NCBI RefSeq assembly: GCF_004337695.1
Contig: NZ_SJXJ01000005.1
Coordinates: forward strand, 1-64,000
Direction: 5' to 3'
DNA from: Tenacibaculum sp. M341
Lineage (GTDB): Bacteria; Bacteroidota; Bacteroidia; Flavobacteriales; Flavobacteriaceae
DNA: 64,000 nucleotides
This document shows, piece by piece, positions 8,697-19,013 of this stretch (position 1 is its first letter; each line of letters opens with the position of its first letter). The notes beneath the pieces were generated by a model. The model made no database searches, was not told the origin of the DNA, and saw nothing but the letters and a program-made list of their open reading frames with translations. Position numbers and translations under genes: made by a program.

Positions 8697-9449
8697 ATGA
8701 AAAAAATAATCTTTTTCTTATTTATAACAGCAACATTAACTGCTCAGAAAAGTATTCATAATTATAAATATGTAATAGTTCCAAGACAGTTTAAAAGTTT
8801 TAAGGGAGAAGATAAATATCAAATTAATTCTTTAGTAAAGTTCTTATTAAAAAAGAATAATTTCAATACTTATTTTGGAGATGAAACTTTTCCTGCTGAT
8901 TTAGCTAAGAATAGATGCTTGGCTTTAACAGCTGATTTAGCTGATGATTCAGGAATGTTTACAACAAGAACAACACTGAAATTAACTGATTGTTACAATA
9001 GAGTAATATTTACTTCAAAAGTAGGAAAGAGTAAGATTAAAGATTACAAGAGAGCTTTTCATGAAGCTACTAGAAAATCTTTTGAGTCGGTAAAAGCTTT
9101 AAACTACAAGTATATTCCGTCAGAGAATGAAGAAATGAATGTTTCATCATCTGAACAAGCTCCACAAAACACTAAGTTTATTAAGAAGAGAGCAGCTGAA
9201 AAACCAATGACTACTAAAACAAAAGTTGCGTCAGCAGAAACGTTGTATGCACAACCAACAAAATTAGGTTTTCAATTGGTGGATAATAAGCCAGAGGTTG
9301 TACACAAAATATTAAAAACTCAATACCCAGATTTATTTATACTCGAAGGAGTAAACGGAATGTTTATAAAAAAACAACCTGGTATCTGGGAAGCTCAATA
9401 TTATGAGAATGGAATGTTATTAATTAAAACTTACAGCGTTAAGTTTTAA
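8697..9449 (+). CDS. secreted protein of unknown function
   Basis: This 250-residue protein starts with a signal peptide (MKKIIFFLFITATLTAQ). The segment YKYVIVPRQFKSFKGEDKYQ recurs in conserved flavobacterial periplasmic proteins, as far as I recall. Residues 140-185 form a low-complexity Ser/Lys/Thr linker, and a compact C-terminal part ends in [15 protein letters not shown]. It follows the DUF5723 gene by two bases. Its last four bases overlap the convergent rarA stop codon. Confidence 0.6.
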   Translation: MKKIIFFLFITATLTAQKSIHNYKYVIVPRQFKSFKGEDKYQINSLVKFLLKKNNFNTYFGDETFPADLAKNRCLALTADLADDSGMFTTRTTLKLTDCYNRVIFTSKVGKSKIKDYKRAFHEATRKSFESVKALNYKYIPSENEEMNVSSSEQAPQNTKFIKKRAAEKPMTTKTKVASAETLYAQPTKLGFQLVDNKPEVVHKILKTQYPDLFILEGVNGMFIKKQPGIWEAQYYENGMLLIKTYSVKF

Positions 9450-10717
9450 TAGTTATATTTATTTTTCCAACGATTTTTCATAACATCTCTAAAAGCATTT
9501 TCTCTATTATTATTACCAGGTTCATATAATTTTGTTCCTGATATTTCTTCTGGTAAAAACTCTTGTTCTACAAAATTGTTAGCATAGTCATGAGAGTATT
9601 TATATTCTGCACCATAATTAAGGTCTTTCATTAATTTTGTAGGAGCATTTCTTAAATGAAGAGGAACAGATAAATCACCAGTGTTTTTTACTAGAGATTG
9701 TGCATTTCCAATGGCTAAATATGAAGCATTACTTTTTGGTGAGTTAGCAAGGTATACTGCGCACTGACTAAGAATAATTCTAGATTCAGGATAACCAATA
9801 ACAGAAACTGCTTGGAATGTGTTATTAGCTAAAATTAAAGCAGTAGGATTTGCATTGCCTATATCTTCAGAAGCTGAAATAAGTAACCTTCTGGCAATAA
9901 ACTTTACATCTTCACCACCTTCAATCATTCTAGCTAACCAATAAACAGCAGCGTTAGGATCACTTCCTCTAATAGATTTTATAAAAGCAGAAACAATATC
10001 ATAATGTTGTTCGCCTGTTTTGTCATAACGAGCTGTGTTCTTCTGAATTTTTTGTAAAACTAAGTCATTGGTGATCTCAATAGTTTCTTCAGCACCTACC
10101 AAAAGTTCAAAAATATTTAGCAATTTTCGAGCATCGCCACCACAAACTTGTAGTAAAGCATCGGTTTCTTTTAAGTTTATTTCTTTATTAGATAGAATTT
10201 CGTCTTCATTAATAGCTCTATTTAAAAGAGCAATCATGTCATTTTTATCGAAGGCATTTAAAATATAAACTTGACAACGAGAGAGTAGGGCGGGTATTAC
10301 TTCAAAACTAGGATTTTCTGTAGTAGCACCAATTAATGTGACCCATCCTCGCTCAACAGCGCCTAATAGCGAGTCTTGTTGAGATTTACTAAAACGATGA
10401 ATTTCATCGATAAATAAAATAGGATTTTTCTGAGTAAACAATCCATTACTTTTTTTAGCTTTTTCAATAACTTCTCTTACATCTTTTACACCTGAACTAA
10501 TAGCACTCAATGTATAAAATGGACGCTTTGATTCATTAGCTATAATATTTGCTAAAGTAGTTTTACCAATACCTGGAGGTCCCCAAAGAATCAAAGAAGG
10601 TATAATTCCTTGTTTAATATGATTCGTTAAAATACCATTTTCACCAACTAAATGTTGTTGACTAATATAATCACTTAAAGATTTTGGACGTATTCTTTCT
10701 GCCAAAGGTGCATTCAT
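9446..10717 (-). CDS. rarA: replication-associated recombination protein A (AAA+ ATPase)
   Basis: This 423-residue AAA+ ATPase has Walker [10 protein letters not shown] at 46-54 and Walker B LFIDE at 101-105 followed by [13 protein letters not shown], the signature of RarA/MgsA. The C-terminal half contains the conserved segments of the family ([35 protein letters not shown]). RarA acts at stalled replication forks in the cytoplasm together with SSB and recombination proteins. It is convergent with and overlaps the upstream secreted-protein gene by four bases. Length and motifs leave little doubt. Confidence 0.95.
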   Translation of the reverse strand: MNAPLAERIRPKSLSDYISQQHLVGENGILTNHIKQGIIPSLILWGPPGIGKTTLANIIANESKRPFYTLSAISSGVKDVREVIEKAKKSNGLFTQKNPILFIDEIHRFSKSQQDSLLGAVERGWVTLIGATTENPSFEVIPALLSRCQVYILNAFDKNDMIALLNRAINEDEILSNKEINLKETDALLQVCGGDARKLLNIFELLVGAEETIEITNDLVLQKIQKNTARYDKTGEQHYDIVSAFIKSIRGSDPNAAVYWLARMIEGGEDVKFIARRLLISASEDIGNANPTALILANNTFQAVSVIGYPESRIILSQCAVYLANSPKSNASYLAIGNAQSLVKNTGDLSVPLHLRNAPTKLMKDLNYGAEYKYSHDYANNFVEQEFLPEEISGTKLYEPGNNNRENAFRDVMKNRWKNKYNY

Positions 10718-10793
10718 AAAGTAAAAGTAATAAAGATTTATGACAGAAATGTCACTATTTTTAAATTGGATATCTTTTTGATGTGTTTAACAC

Positions 10794-11531
10794 ATGGAAA
10801 CTAAAGATGAATTACAATATCACAATTCCGTTTTAACAATACCTATTGTAGCAATTTTTATTATATGGTTTGTGTATTGGTTAGAGATTAAGTTTGGTTT
10901 AAACTTTAATAAATGGGGAGTTTACCCAAGAACTCTTTTAGGTTTTAGAGGGGTTTTTACAACTCATTTTATACATAGCAACACTCAACACCTATTTAAT
11001 AATTCAGTGCCTTTATTCGTCTTGTTAATGGGGTTATATTATTTTTATAATAAGGTAGCAAGTAAGGTGCTAATATATGGAGCTTTATTAACAGGATTAA
11101 TAACTTGGTTTATAGGTAGAGATTCTTATCATATAGGGGCAAGTGGTGTTGTGTATCTTCTTTTTAGTTTTATCTTTTTTAGTGGTGTTGTAAAAAAGCA
11201 TTACAGACTTATAGCAACATCATTAGTAGCTATTTTTTTATACGGAAGTATGATATGGTATATCTTCCCAGTGAAAGAAGGTATTTCATGGGAAGGTCAT
11301 CTTTCTGGTTTTTTTATAGGATTTATATTTGCTATTGTTTACCGAAATCAGGGCATTACTAAAGAGAAATATAAATTCTCTAAAACAGATTTCGATGATA
11401 TGTTCGACGAACACGGAAATTATATTCCGCCTACTTTTGAAGAAGAAGATATCGAGGAAAATAATATCATAGAATCAACAACAACTATAAACTATAAATA
11501 CATTTATAAAGAGAAAGATTCAGAAGAATAG
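10794..11531 (+). CDS. rhomboid-family intramembrane serine protease
   Basis: This 245-residue membrane protein has the rhomboid layout of six spans. The catalytic serine is in GASG (Ser117), the catalytic histidine is His169 in EGHLSGFFIGF, and the loop signature HSNTQHLFNN is at 61-70. The enzyme cleaves substrates within the membrane. The last 55 residues form an acidic tail (FEEEDIEENN) unlike the catalytic core. The start codon lies inside a 15-base palindrome (10781-10795). The rarA gene is divergent. Confidence 0.92.
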   Translation: METKDELQYHNSVLTIPIVAIFIIWFVYWLEIKFGLNFNKWGVYPRTLLGFRGVFTTHFIHSNTQHLFNNSVPLFVLLMGLYYFYNKVASKVLIYGALLTGLITWFIGRDSYHIGASGVVYLLFSFIFFSGVVKKHYRLIATSLVAIFLYGSMIWYIFPVKEGISWEGHLSGFFIGFIFAIVYRNQGITKEKYKFSKTDFDDMFDEHGNYIPPTFEEEDIEENNIIESTTTINYKYIYKEKDSEE

Positions 11532-11562
11532 TTATACAAAATAATAAAGACTTCTATTCTTG

Positions 11563-12303
11563 TTAGTTTCTTTGTCTAATAGTTTCGTATAAGAAAGCTC
11601 CACAAGCAACAGAAACATTAAGAGATTGAATCTCTCCAAGTAAAGGTAATTTAGCCTTATAATCTACCATTTTAAGAACAGAGTTACTTACACCTTTATG
11701 TTCAGAACCCATAATAATAGCTACAGGTTGATTTAAGTTTGTGTCAAATAAAGAGTCGTCTGTTTTTTCAGTTGCAGCTACTAATTTAATTTCTGAAGCC
11801 TGTAATTGAAAAATGGCATCTTTGATATGATCTACTTTACAAATAGGAACTTTAAAAGCAGCACCAGCAGATGTTTTGATGGTTTCGGCATTTACAGGAG
11901 CACTACCACTTTTTTGTATAATTATAGCATCTACACCAGTACATTCAGCAGTACGAATAATAGCACCAAAATTACGAACATCAGATAATTGGTCTAAAAC
12001 AATAAATAAAGGTGTTTTGTTTTTATTTTCCAATGTATTTTCAATGATAATCTCCAGATCATGAAATTCAACTGGAGAAATTTTTGCAACAGCTCCCTGA
12101 TGATTATTGTGCTTTGAAAGACGGTTTAATTTTTCAACAGGAACAACACTAACTGATATTTTATTTTTTTTAATTAGTTTTTCTAATTCAAAAAATAAAT
12201 CACCACGTAACCCTTTTTGCAAGTATATTTTTTCTATTGAAGATTTACTTTCTATCGCTTCAATAATAGCTCTTATACCAAATATTGTTGTTGTTTGTTC
12301 CAT
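11563..12303 (-). CDS. rlmB: 23S rRNA (guanosine-2'-O-)-methyltransferase RlmB
   Basis: SpoU-family methyltransferase with the N-terminal substrate-binding domain (TTTIFGIRAIIEAIES) and the C-terminal knotted SAM domain (LDQLSDVRNFGAIIRTAECTG, IMGSEHKGVS, SLNVSVACGAFLYE). It methylates the ribose of a 23S rRNA guanosine. The frame is open back to 12375, but the start at 12303 (MEQTTTIFG) was chosen because it matches the family N-terminus and because the longer form would run into a terminator hairpin. A -7 element, TACATTTG, lies only four bases upstream of the start, so the mRNA may be leaderless. Confidence 0.92.
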   Translation of the reverse strand: MEQTTTIFGIRAIIEAIESKSSIEKIYLQKGLRGDLFFELEKLIKKNKISVSVVPVEKLNRLSKHNNHQGAVAKISPVEFHDLEIIIENTLENKNKTPLFIVLDQLSDVRNFGAIIRTAECTGVDAIIIQKSGSAPVNAETIKTSAGAAFKVPICKVDHIKDAIFQLQASEIKLVAATEKTDDSLFDTNLNQPVAIIMGSEHKGVSNSVLKMVDYKAKLPLLGEIQSLNVSVACGAFLYETIRQRN

Positions 12304-12307
12304 ACTG

Positions 12308-12315
12308 CAAATGTA
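12308..12315 (-). promoter_or_regulatory. possible -7 element of rlmB
   Basis: The minus strand reads TACATTTG, a perfect match to the Bacteroidota -7 consensus TAnnTTTG, four bases before the rlmB ATG. No good -33 element is present, because that position falls in the T tract of the preceding terminator. Confidence 0.4.
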
Positions 12316-12334
12316 GGAGAATTTATCGCATAAA

Positions 12335-12361
12335 AAAACCACCTTTAAAAAAGGTGGTTTT
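12335..12361 (-). terminator. terminator of the first SusC/SusD operon
   Basis: A perfect 12-bp stem built on CCACCTTT and AAAGGTGG with a three-base loop is followed on the minus strand by TTTTTTTATG. It lies 21 bases after the stop codon of the last lipoprotein gene of the operon. Confidence 0.85.
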
Positions 12362-12382
12362 AAATTTATAAACAAAAGTTTA

Positions 12383-13261
12383 TTATAAAGCCGTAAAAGT
12401 ATAGTCTGAACCAGCTTTAGCTAAAATAGCTACAGGAATTCTAGCTCCTTCAGAGGCAGAACCTGCTGGAAGTACTCCTTCATAAGTTATTCTTCCTCCA
12501 TTAGGCTGAACCATATGTAATGTGTATGGAATATCATCAACAGTTGGATTAGGTAAATTATAAATTCTTAAATAGAATACATAATTACCATCAGCTTCAG
12601 AATTTTCGATTAAAGCGTCTTCAAATCTGTCAAATGTAGCTGAACCAGCCGCAACAAAAGTAAAAGCTTCATCAATTAATTGAATATCTAAGTCATTTAC
12701 AGTTGGATTAGCCCAATCTAATAAAAAACCAAAACCTTCATCATCAGCATCAAGTAATCTTGTAATGTAATCTACTGCTATTTCGTTTGAAGATATTTTA
12801 ATGTTATCTTCATCAGAAATTTCATATGTAATCTCATCATCTTCACCTTCAACTTCAGTTACAATTTCATCAACAATGTTAATACCTTCAATTCTAGCAG
12901 TAACGAATCCTACTTTACTAGTTTCATAAGTACCATTGCTTCCTCCTAAAGTATAAGCAGGCATTTCAATAATACCAGTAGCAATAGTTTCTCCAGGATT
13001 TAATATAACTTGAGAATATTCTATTATGTTTTCTTGAGAAGTTGCTGATACAGTAACACGTACATGTTTTTGGTATGAACTAGCTATAGATACTGTAAAA
13101 TTAGCTGCTGCTCCAGGAGCAAAAAATTGATCGTCAAATGTTAAAGTACCTTCAACACTTGTTTTATCATCTAATATAATAGGTGTTCTATCATCATCAG
13201 TACATGAAGTAAATATACTAGCGAATGTAAATAAAATGATAGAATAAAATATATTTTTCAT
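12383..13261 (-). CDS. lipoprotein at the end of SusC/SusD operon 1
   Basis: This 292-residue protein has a lipoprotein signal peptide with lipobox IFTSC (Cys20) followed by acidic residues, as in surface-exported lipoproteins of Bacteroidota. The body is beta-rich and acidic, with a repeated Asp/Glu stretch at about 140-155. Position as the last gene after SusC, SusD and another lipoprotein suggests a surface glycan- or peptide-binding accessory lipoprotein, similar in place to SusE/SusF. No domain was recognised. Confidence 0.7.
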   Translation of the reverse strand: MKNIFYSIILFTFASIFTSCTDDDRTPIILDDKTSVEGTLTFDDQFFAPGAAANFTVSIASSYQKHVRVTVSATSQENIIEYSQVILNPGETIATGIIEMPAYTLGGSNGTYETSKVGFVTARIEGINIVDEIVTEVEGEDDEITYEISDEDNIKISSNEIAVDYITRLLDADDEGFGFLLDWANPTVNDLDIQLIDEAFTFVAAGSATFDRFEDALIENSEADGNYVFYLRIYNLPNPTVDDIPYTLHMVQPNGGRITYEGVLPAGSASEGARIPVAILAKAGSDYTFTAL

Positions 13262-13295
13262 TTTGTTTGTGTTTTAATTAATTAGGGTTTTAGTC

Positions 13296-14264
13296 CTATT
13301 TTTTTGTTAATCTTAGAGTAACATTAGCCGTTGTACCACTACATCCACTAGCACTAAAGTCTTCTAGTACAGTAATAGTAATTTCATCATCATCATCAAA
13401 AGTACCATCAGCATATGGAGTTGTACCACCACTACTTAAAAAGATAGTACCACCACAACCTAAGAAAGTATTTTGTCCATTAGTTGGAAAAGCCTCACCA
13501 CATAAGAATGTTATTTCAAATGGCATAGCACTTTGACCAATACCTAAATCTAAAAGATATACAAGATCCATTGTTCTTTGATATACATTCTTAGCTTCAA
13601 TCTCTACTTCAACAGGAGCAGCACCAAAGATAGGTCCGAAAGAACCTGCAGCAGAAATTAATTCAACTTCATAAGTTCCTGTAAAATAACTGTTAGGCAT
13701 TGGACAAGCAATAATGTAATCAAATGTCATAGCATCCTTGTAAGAAGGCTCATTTAATAAGTTACCTTCTGTATTACCTAAACCAATAGTTCCATTGTCT
13801 TCATCAAATGAAGGCTGGATACTATAAAATTTAGTACCATCATTTCTTGTAGTAACAGCAGTGAACTGGAAAAAGTCACCAGCTCCAAAAGTAGAAATAT
13901 CTACACCAAAAGCATCAGCTAAATCTTGACTTGTAAAGCTTAATTGACTTGGAAATGATGTAACTGTTCTAAAGTTTTCAACAGTAAAGGTTTCACCTAA
14001 ACTTGTAATAGTAGCAGTAACAGATAAGTCATATTGAGATACATTACCTGCAGGGTCAATTAAGTTAGCGTTAATTGAAACACTCTGTGCTTCTTCTGGT
14101 TTAAAAGATGTTGGAGGCACTTCTTCAAAAGTTACAAAGGCTCCATTTTCTAAATGAAAAGTAACAGGGTTCTTAAATTTGCTTTCATCTGTACAAGAAT
14201 TGTTAACCACCATTATTAGTGATAAGCAAATTATATATATAGATTTTTTTAATATTTTTTTCAT
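13296..14264 (-). CDS. lipoprotein in SusC/SusD operon 1
   Basis: This 322-residue protein starts with a signal peptide and lipobox (VVNNSC, Cys24, followed by TDES). It contains several Cys residues in the second half (CPMPNSYF, CGEAFPTN, FLGCGGT, SGCSGT), which could form disulphides outside the cytoplasm. It lies 18 bases downstream of the SusD-like gene and 34 upstream of the last lipoprotein. It is probably a surface accessory of the transporter, with unknown ligand. Confidence 0.7.
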   Translation of the reverse strand: MKKILKKSIYIICLSLIMVVNNSCTDESKFKNPVTFHLENGAFVTFEEVPPTSFKPEEAQSVSINANLIDPAGNVSQYDLSVTATITSLGETFTVENFRTVTSFPSQLSFTSQDLADAFGVDISTFGAGDFFQFTAVTTRNDGTKFYSIQPSFDEDNGTIGLGNTEGNLLNEPSYKDAMTFDYIIACPMPNSYFTGTYEVELISAAGSFGPIFGAAPVEVEIEAKNVYQRTMDLVYLLDLGIGQSAMPFEITFLCGEAFPTNGQNTFLGCGGTIFLSSGGTTPYADGTFDDDDEITITVLEDFSASGCSGTTANVTLRLTKK

Positions 14265-14282
14265 GATATAATTTCGTTATTA

Positions 14283-15899
14283 TTATTCAATAAAATCAGC
14301 AGGATTTGTATCCCAGAAAACTTTAGTTGTTCTTGTGATTTGTTGAAGGTTTGGATTATCATTAGAATTTAATTCTTGTTCAGGAATTAAGAAATTTCTT
14401 GGGAAATCTGTATTCGTAATTACAGATCCACCTAAGTTAGGGTACCCAGTTCTTCTGTAAGCGTTGTATGCTTCAGTACTGTTACCCCAAGAAGCTAAAT
14501 AAAACTCTTTGATAATAATTTCCAATCTTGCAGCATCACTAGTAGCAGCATTATATCTAGCAACTACTTCATTAACATATGTATCTACAGCAGCAGCAGC
14601 CATTGGTACACCTGCGAAACCACCTACTTTAGCAAATGATTTTCTCATACCACTTTCAAGTAAAGCTACAGACGAACCAGTAGTTCCTAAACCAGCAACA
14701 CCTGGTAACGCAGCTTCAGCTAATAGAAAATCAACAAAAGAAGAAGTTAAAATAGGGAATATACCAGCTCCACCTAAATTTTGATTTTGAGAATCAATAG
14801 TAGCGAAATTATTCATACCTGTATCGAAAGATCCACCAGCAGGATAAACACCAAAAGTACTTCTTAAGTTTCCGTCATTAGGTATACCTTCAGTATCAGC
14901 ATGGTCTCTTCCCCAGTATGCATCTCCAATATAACAAAAGTTATAATCAGAATCACCTTCACAAGGTAAAATTTGATTACCAGGAGTATTTACAGGATCA
15001 TCAAGTGTTTGTCTGTATATGTAATATTTCATTCTAGGATCTTCGTCAGCCTTATCATTTAATAAAATATTCATAAACTCATTACTCATGTAGATATTTC
15101 CAGCACCAGTATCATATGCTAAAACAAAATCAGGATGTCTAGCATCTGGATTATCATTGTTAGAGTTAAATCTAGCGATAAAATCATCTTCTTCAGCACT
15201 AATGTAATTTCCACTAGCTACTATAGCATTCACATCAGCAGTAGCATTAGCATTGTTTGTTAACTTAGTTTGAACATACATTCTTAATTTAAGAGTGTTC
15301 GCCAACTTAATCCATTTACTAGTATCTCCGTTGTAATATAAATCTTCAAACGGAATTTGATTTGTCTGACTTAAGTTAACGATAGCTTCATCAATTCTAG
15401 TGTAAATAGCATTATAGATGTCTACACCATCATCAAAATTTGGAGCGTCTATTTCTGGGTTATTAGCTTCACTGAAAGGAGCTGTACCAATATAGTCAAC
15501 AAGATTAATAAAAGCATATGCTTCCAGAACTTGAGCAACACCAACATGGTTGGCTAAAGCAGCAGTTTGATTTAATTGTTCTAACAATTCCTTATTCGCA
15601 GAAATTGAATACGTATTTGACCATGCACCATTTAAAGCTCCAGGAGGTGTATTAGCAGCATACGTATCAAACATGTTTACATGTCTCACAAGTGGTCTAG
15701 AGTTATTATGTAGTCCATAACTTTGACTAGTGAATGAAATTTGAATACCGTTTAATATCAAGCTTGGGTCTGCTTGACTAGGTGATAGAGCATTTGGATT
15801 TACATTTATATCCAATTCAGTAGTTTCACATGATGTCAATAGTAAAAAGAAACAACCTATGACTAGTGAAAAATATTTTAAATTATTGTATTTACTCAT
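14283..15899 (-). CDS. SusD/RagB-like outer-membrane lipoprotein
   Basis: This 538-residue lipoprotein (lipobox LLLTSC, Cys24) has the SusD-like features: N-terminal DINVNPNALSPSQADP, the central helical TPR-like region, and near the C-terminus the segment FYLASWGNSTEAYNAYRRTGYPNL, which matches the SusD-like/RagB family (the variant often labelled SusD-like 2). SusD proteins cap the SusC barrel and bind the nutrient. The gene starts nine bases after the SusC stop, as is usual for these pairs. The ligand cannot be predicted, since no CAZyme or protease gene is nearby. Confidence 0.92.
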   Translation of the reverse strand: MSKYNNLKYFSLVIGCFFLLLTSCETTELDINVNPNALSPSQADPSLILNGIQISFTSQSYGLHNNSRPLVRHVNMFDTYAANTPPGALNGAWSNTYSISANKELLEQLNQTAALANHVGVAQVLEAYAFINLVDYIGTAPFSEANNPEIDAPNFDDGVDIYNAIYTRIDEAIVNLSQTNQIPFEDLYYNGDTSKWIKLANTLKLRMYVQTKLTNNANATADVNAIVASGNYISAEEDDFIARFNSNNDNPDARHPDFVLAYDTGAGNIYMSNEFMNILLNDKADEDPRMKYYIYRQTLDDPVNTPGNQILPCEGDSDYNFCYIGDAYWGRDHADTEGIPNDGNLRSTFGVYPAGGSFDTGMNNFATIDSQNQNLGGAGIFPILTSSFVDFLLAEAALPGVAGLGTTGSSVALLESGMRKSFAKVGGFAGVPMAAAAVDTYVNEVVARYNAATSDAARLEIIIKEFYLASWGNSTEAYNAYRRTGYPNLGGSVITNTDFPRNFLIPEQELNSNDNPNLQQITRTTKVFWDTNPADFIE

Positions 15900-15908
15900 G
15901 ATGTTTTT

Positions 15909-18900
15909 TTAAAAAGTTACTTTTACACTTAAAGAATAGGTCTTGTATGAAGGATCGTTTTGGAAATCTAAACCTCTAGCGTTAAGATTTGCACCAGCAC
16001 TAATTACTTCTGGATCATAATTTAAACCATCAGGTACATTGAAAGCTTTGAACCATAAGTTGTTTCCTGAAAGAGAAAGAACAACAGAACCAAAAGGAGT
16101 GTTTTCAATATGTCTTTTAGGAAGTGCATAACTTAAAGATATATCTCTTAACCTTAAAGTTGTAGCATCATAAACAAGATTTTCATCAACATCTTGTAAA
16201 TTGATAAAGTATAAATCATTGGCTCCTATTTGAATGTTATTTCTGATAGGTAAACCATTGGCATCTAATATAGCGTTACCAGTATTAGGATCTCCTAAAA
16301 CACCAGGAATAATATAAGATTGCTCCCTATTAGCTGCTGTATCAGTAGTAACCCCTCTTCTTAATAAGTTAGATGCAGTTTGAGACCAAACATCACCACC
16401 GTGAACATAATCCCATTGCATTGCTAAAGAGAAATTTTTATAAGAAAAACGGTTGATGTTTGTATAAGTGAAGTCTTCGTTAGGATCACCAATAATTTGA
16501 TCTTCTAAACCAAGGTTATCACTTGTTATAATCTTACCATTTGCAGGGTTGATCAATAAGTTTCCATTATCATCTCTTGCAGCAAAACTACCTCTTAAAA
16601 CACCATAAGGTTGTCCTTCAATAGCATAATTTAATCCACTTGAAATATTTACAAAATCAACAGGTAAATCTTTCACTGTAGTTTCATATGCAGTAAAGTT
16701 GTTATCCATAGACCAGATGAATCCTTCTGGGTCAGCACTCTTAACTAAATTTAATGTTAATCTTGCTTCAAGACCTTTAGTATCTATTCTACCAGCATTA
16801 ATTATAGTAGATGTAGTACCTGTAGATCCAGCTCTACTTGAACTTAATATCTGATCTTCAACAATTCTGTAATAAGCAGAGATGTCAAAGTCTAAGAAAT
16901 TATTGAAAAGTCTACCTTCAGTACCTACTTCAAATTCCTTCAATAATTCAGGTTTTAAGTTTGGGTTAGGTAAGAAACTACTTAAAGAGTTAGTTGAGAT
17001 TATACTTCCAGTAAATGGATTGATAAAGCTATTAGCATCAGCGTCTAAAGTTGCTGTAGTTAAATATGCGTTAGGAAAGTTAGCAGAAGTACCGTAACCA
17101 GCTCTAAGTTTCAAGTAGTTATTTCCATCTCCTTTTAACCAATCAAAAACTTCTGTTGGAATGAAAGATAAAGAGACACTAGGATAAAAGATAGATCTAT
17201 TTTGTGATTCTACAGTAGATCCCCAGTCGTTTCTAGCTTGGAAAGTCAAATATAATAATTTTTGATAATCAAGATCTAAAGATCCATATACACCAATAGT
17301 ATTTAATTTTCTATTTCTAGCATCTATAGGAGTAGCATTTCTAAAGTTATTGTGATTTAAGAAGTTGAATACAACTTGATCAGTACTTGTGATACCGTAA
17401 TCACTTGATAATACACTTTTAATTTCACTACCTAAAACAAAGTTATAACCAATATCTTCAGTTAATTTATAAGTACCTCCGTTAAGAGATAATCTATGCG
17501 TAGTAGTTCTATCAGCATCTGTGAAAGTATTGAAGAAACCTAATGGGTTTGCAACACCACCTTTGTTTTCATGCCCAGTGTTTAATTCACTTACGTTATC
17601 TAAACTATATAAGTAATTAAGACTTAAGTTATCATTAAATTTGTAATTAGCTCCTAATGATATGAAAATTCTATCCACATCTTCTTCAAAACGAGTGTTT
17701 TTTCTAGTCCATCTTGGGTTGTTAATAGTTGTTCTGTAGTAAACATTAGAACCATCAACTGGATTTTCAAATGGTAAGTTATGAATATCTAAATTTCTTG
17801 GAATCCAAGTAACTAATTGGAAGAAGTTTCTTGAAGGTCGTCTAGTAACGTTTTTAGTGTATTGTACGTTAGCTGTAAATTCAAAATTATTAGAAAGGTT
17901 CATTGCACCACCAACACCAATATTATATCTTTTGAATGTGTTTTCAGATAAATATCCACTTTGATCTGTGTTACCAACAGAGATACTAAGTCTACCATTA
18001 TCGAAACTCTTTCTTGCGATAAGAGAAGTAGTATTTGTGTAACCAGTTCCAAAGAAATCAGAAACGTTATTAGGAACAGCTCTATAAATATCAGTAGCTC
18101 CTTGGAATTCTGGGAAAGAATCCGCATAAGCAGGAATATTTAAATGGTGAGGTACCACTTGATCATTAAATCTAGCACCCCAGTTACCAAAGAAAGTAGT
18201 GTTGATTGCGTTATCAGCACCCTGTCCATAAATGTTTTGATAATCAGGTAAGTTACTAACTTCTAATACACCAGTAGTTAAAGATAAGTCAACTTCAAAC
18301 TTTTTATCAGTGTTTTTACCACTACCAGTTTTAGTGTTGATAATGATTACCCCGTTTCTACCATCTTGTCCATAAAGAGTAGAGGCAGCAAGACCTTTTA
18401 ATACACTTGTACTTTCAATGTTGTTTGGATCAATATCAAAAGATCTGTCACCAGATATAGGTGCACCATCTATAATATATAAAGGTTGGTTATTACCAGA
18501 AATAGAGTTTTTAGATCTAATAATAACGTTAGTTGCAGTTCCTAAGAAACCACCACCAGTGTTCACCTGTACCCCAGCTACTTTACCAACAAGCATTTTA
18601 GCAACATCGGCTTCAGGTTTTCTTTCTACAGCATCAGCTTTCAGTGTTGTTACTGAGTAACCTAGGGCTTTAGCTTCTCTTTTTATACCTTGAGCAGTAA
18701 TTACTACTTCCTCAAGAACGTTATCAGCTTGCATAACAACACTAATCTTGTTAGAAGCTCCTACCGTTTTTTCTACAGATTTCATACCAACGAAACTGAA
18801 TACTAAAACATCACCAGCTTTAGCTCTAATAGAGTAGTTTCCATCAAAATTAGTTTCAGTACCAGTATTAGTACCTTTTTTCAACACACTTACTCCAGGT

Positions 18901-19013
18901 AACGGTCCAGAATCATCTGAAACAGTTCCTGAAATAGTTTTGTCTTGCGCAAAAGAAATTTGCACAACCAACGCCAATAGCAGCGTCAAAATTCCATTAA
19001 ACTTTGCTTTCAT
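15909..19013 (-). CDS. SusC/RagA family TonB-linked outer-membrane receptor
   Basis: This 1034-residue protein has a signal peptide (to about residue 22), a carboxypeptidase-like regulatory beta domain (25-100, GTVSDDSGPLPGVSV to FSFVGM), a plug domain (about 115-225, with GKVAGVQV and PLYIIDGAPI) and a TonB-dependent barrel ending in an aromatic residue (SVKVTF). It imports a nutrient across the outer membrane with the SusD partner. The first about 105 residues are almost identical to those of the second SusC gene in this window, whereas the rest has diverged. It heads a four-gene operon closed by the hairpin at 12335-12361. Confidence 0.95.
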   Translation of the reverse strand: MKAKFNGILTLLLALVVQISFAQDKTISGTVSDDSGPLPGVSVLKKGTNTGTETNFDGNYSIRAKAGDVLVFSFVGMKSVEKTVGASNKISVVMQADNVLEEVVITAQGIKREAKALGYSVTTLKADAVERKPEADVAKMLVGKVAGVQVNTGGGFLGTATNVIIRSKNSISGNNQPLYIIDGAPISGDRSFDIDPNNIESTSVLKGLAASTLYGQDGRNGVIIINTKTGSGKNTDKKFEVDLSLTTGVLEVSNLPDYQNIYGQGADNAINTTFFGNWGARFNDQVVPHHLNIPAYADSFPEFQGATDIYRAVPNNVSDFFGTGYTNTTSLIARKSFDNGRLSISVGNTDQSGYLSENTFKRYNIGVGGAMNLSNNFEFTANVQYTKNVTRRPSRNFFQLVTWIPRNLDIHNLPFENPVDGSNVYYRTTINNPRWTRKNTRFEEDVDRIFISLGANYKFNDNLSLNYLYSLDNVSELNTGHENKGGVANPLGFFNTFTDADRTTTHRLSLNGGTYKLTEDIGYNFVLGSEIKSVLSSDYGITSTDQVVFNFLNHNNFRNATPIDARNRKLNTIGVYGSLDLDYQKLLYLTFQARNDWGSTVESQNRSIFYPSVSLSFIPTEVFDWLKGDGNNYLKLRAGYGTSANFPNAYLTTATLDADANSFINPFTGSIISTNSLSSFLPNPNLKPELLKEFEVGTEGRLFNNFLDFDISAYYRIVEDQILSSSRAGSTGTTSTIINAGRIDTKGLEARLTLNLVKSADPEGFIWSMDNNFTAYETTVKDLPVDFVNISSGLNYAIEGQPYGVLRGSFAARDDNGNLLINPANGKIITSDNLGLEDQIIGDPNEDFTYTNINRFSYKNFSLAMQWDYVHGGDVWSQTASNLLRRGVTTDTAANREQSYIIPGVLGDPNTGNAILDANGLPIRNNIQIGANDLYFINLQDVDENLVYDATTLRLRDISLSYALPKRHIENTPFGSVVLSLSGNNLWFKAFNVPDGLNYDPEVISAGANLNARGLDFQNDPSYKTYSLSVKVTF

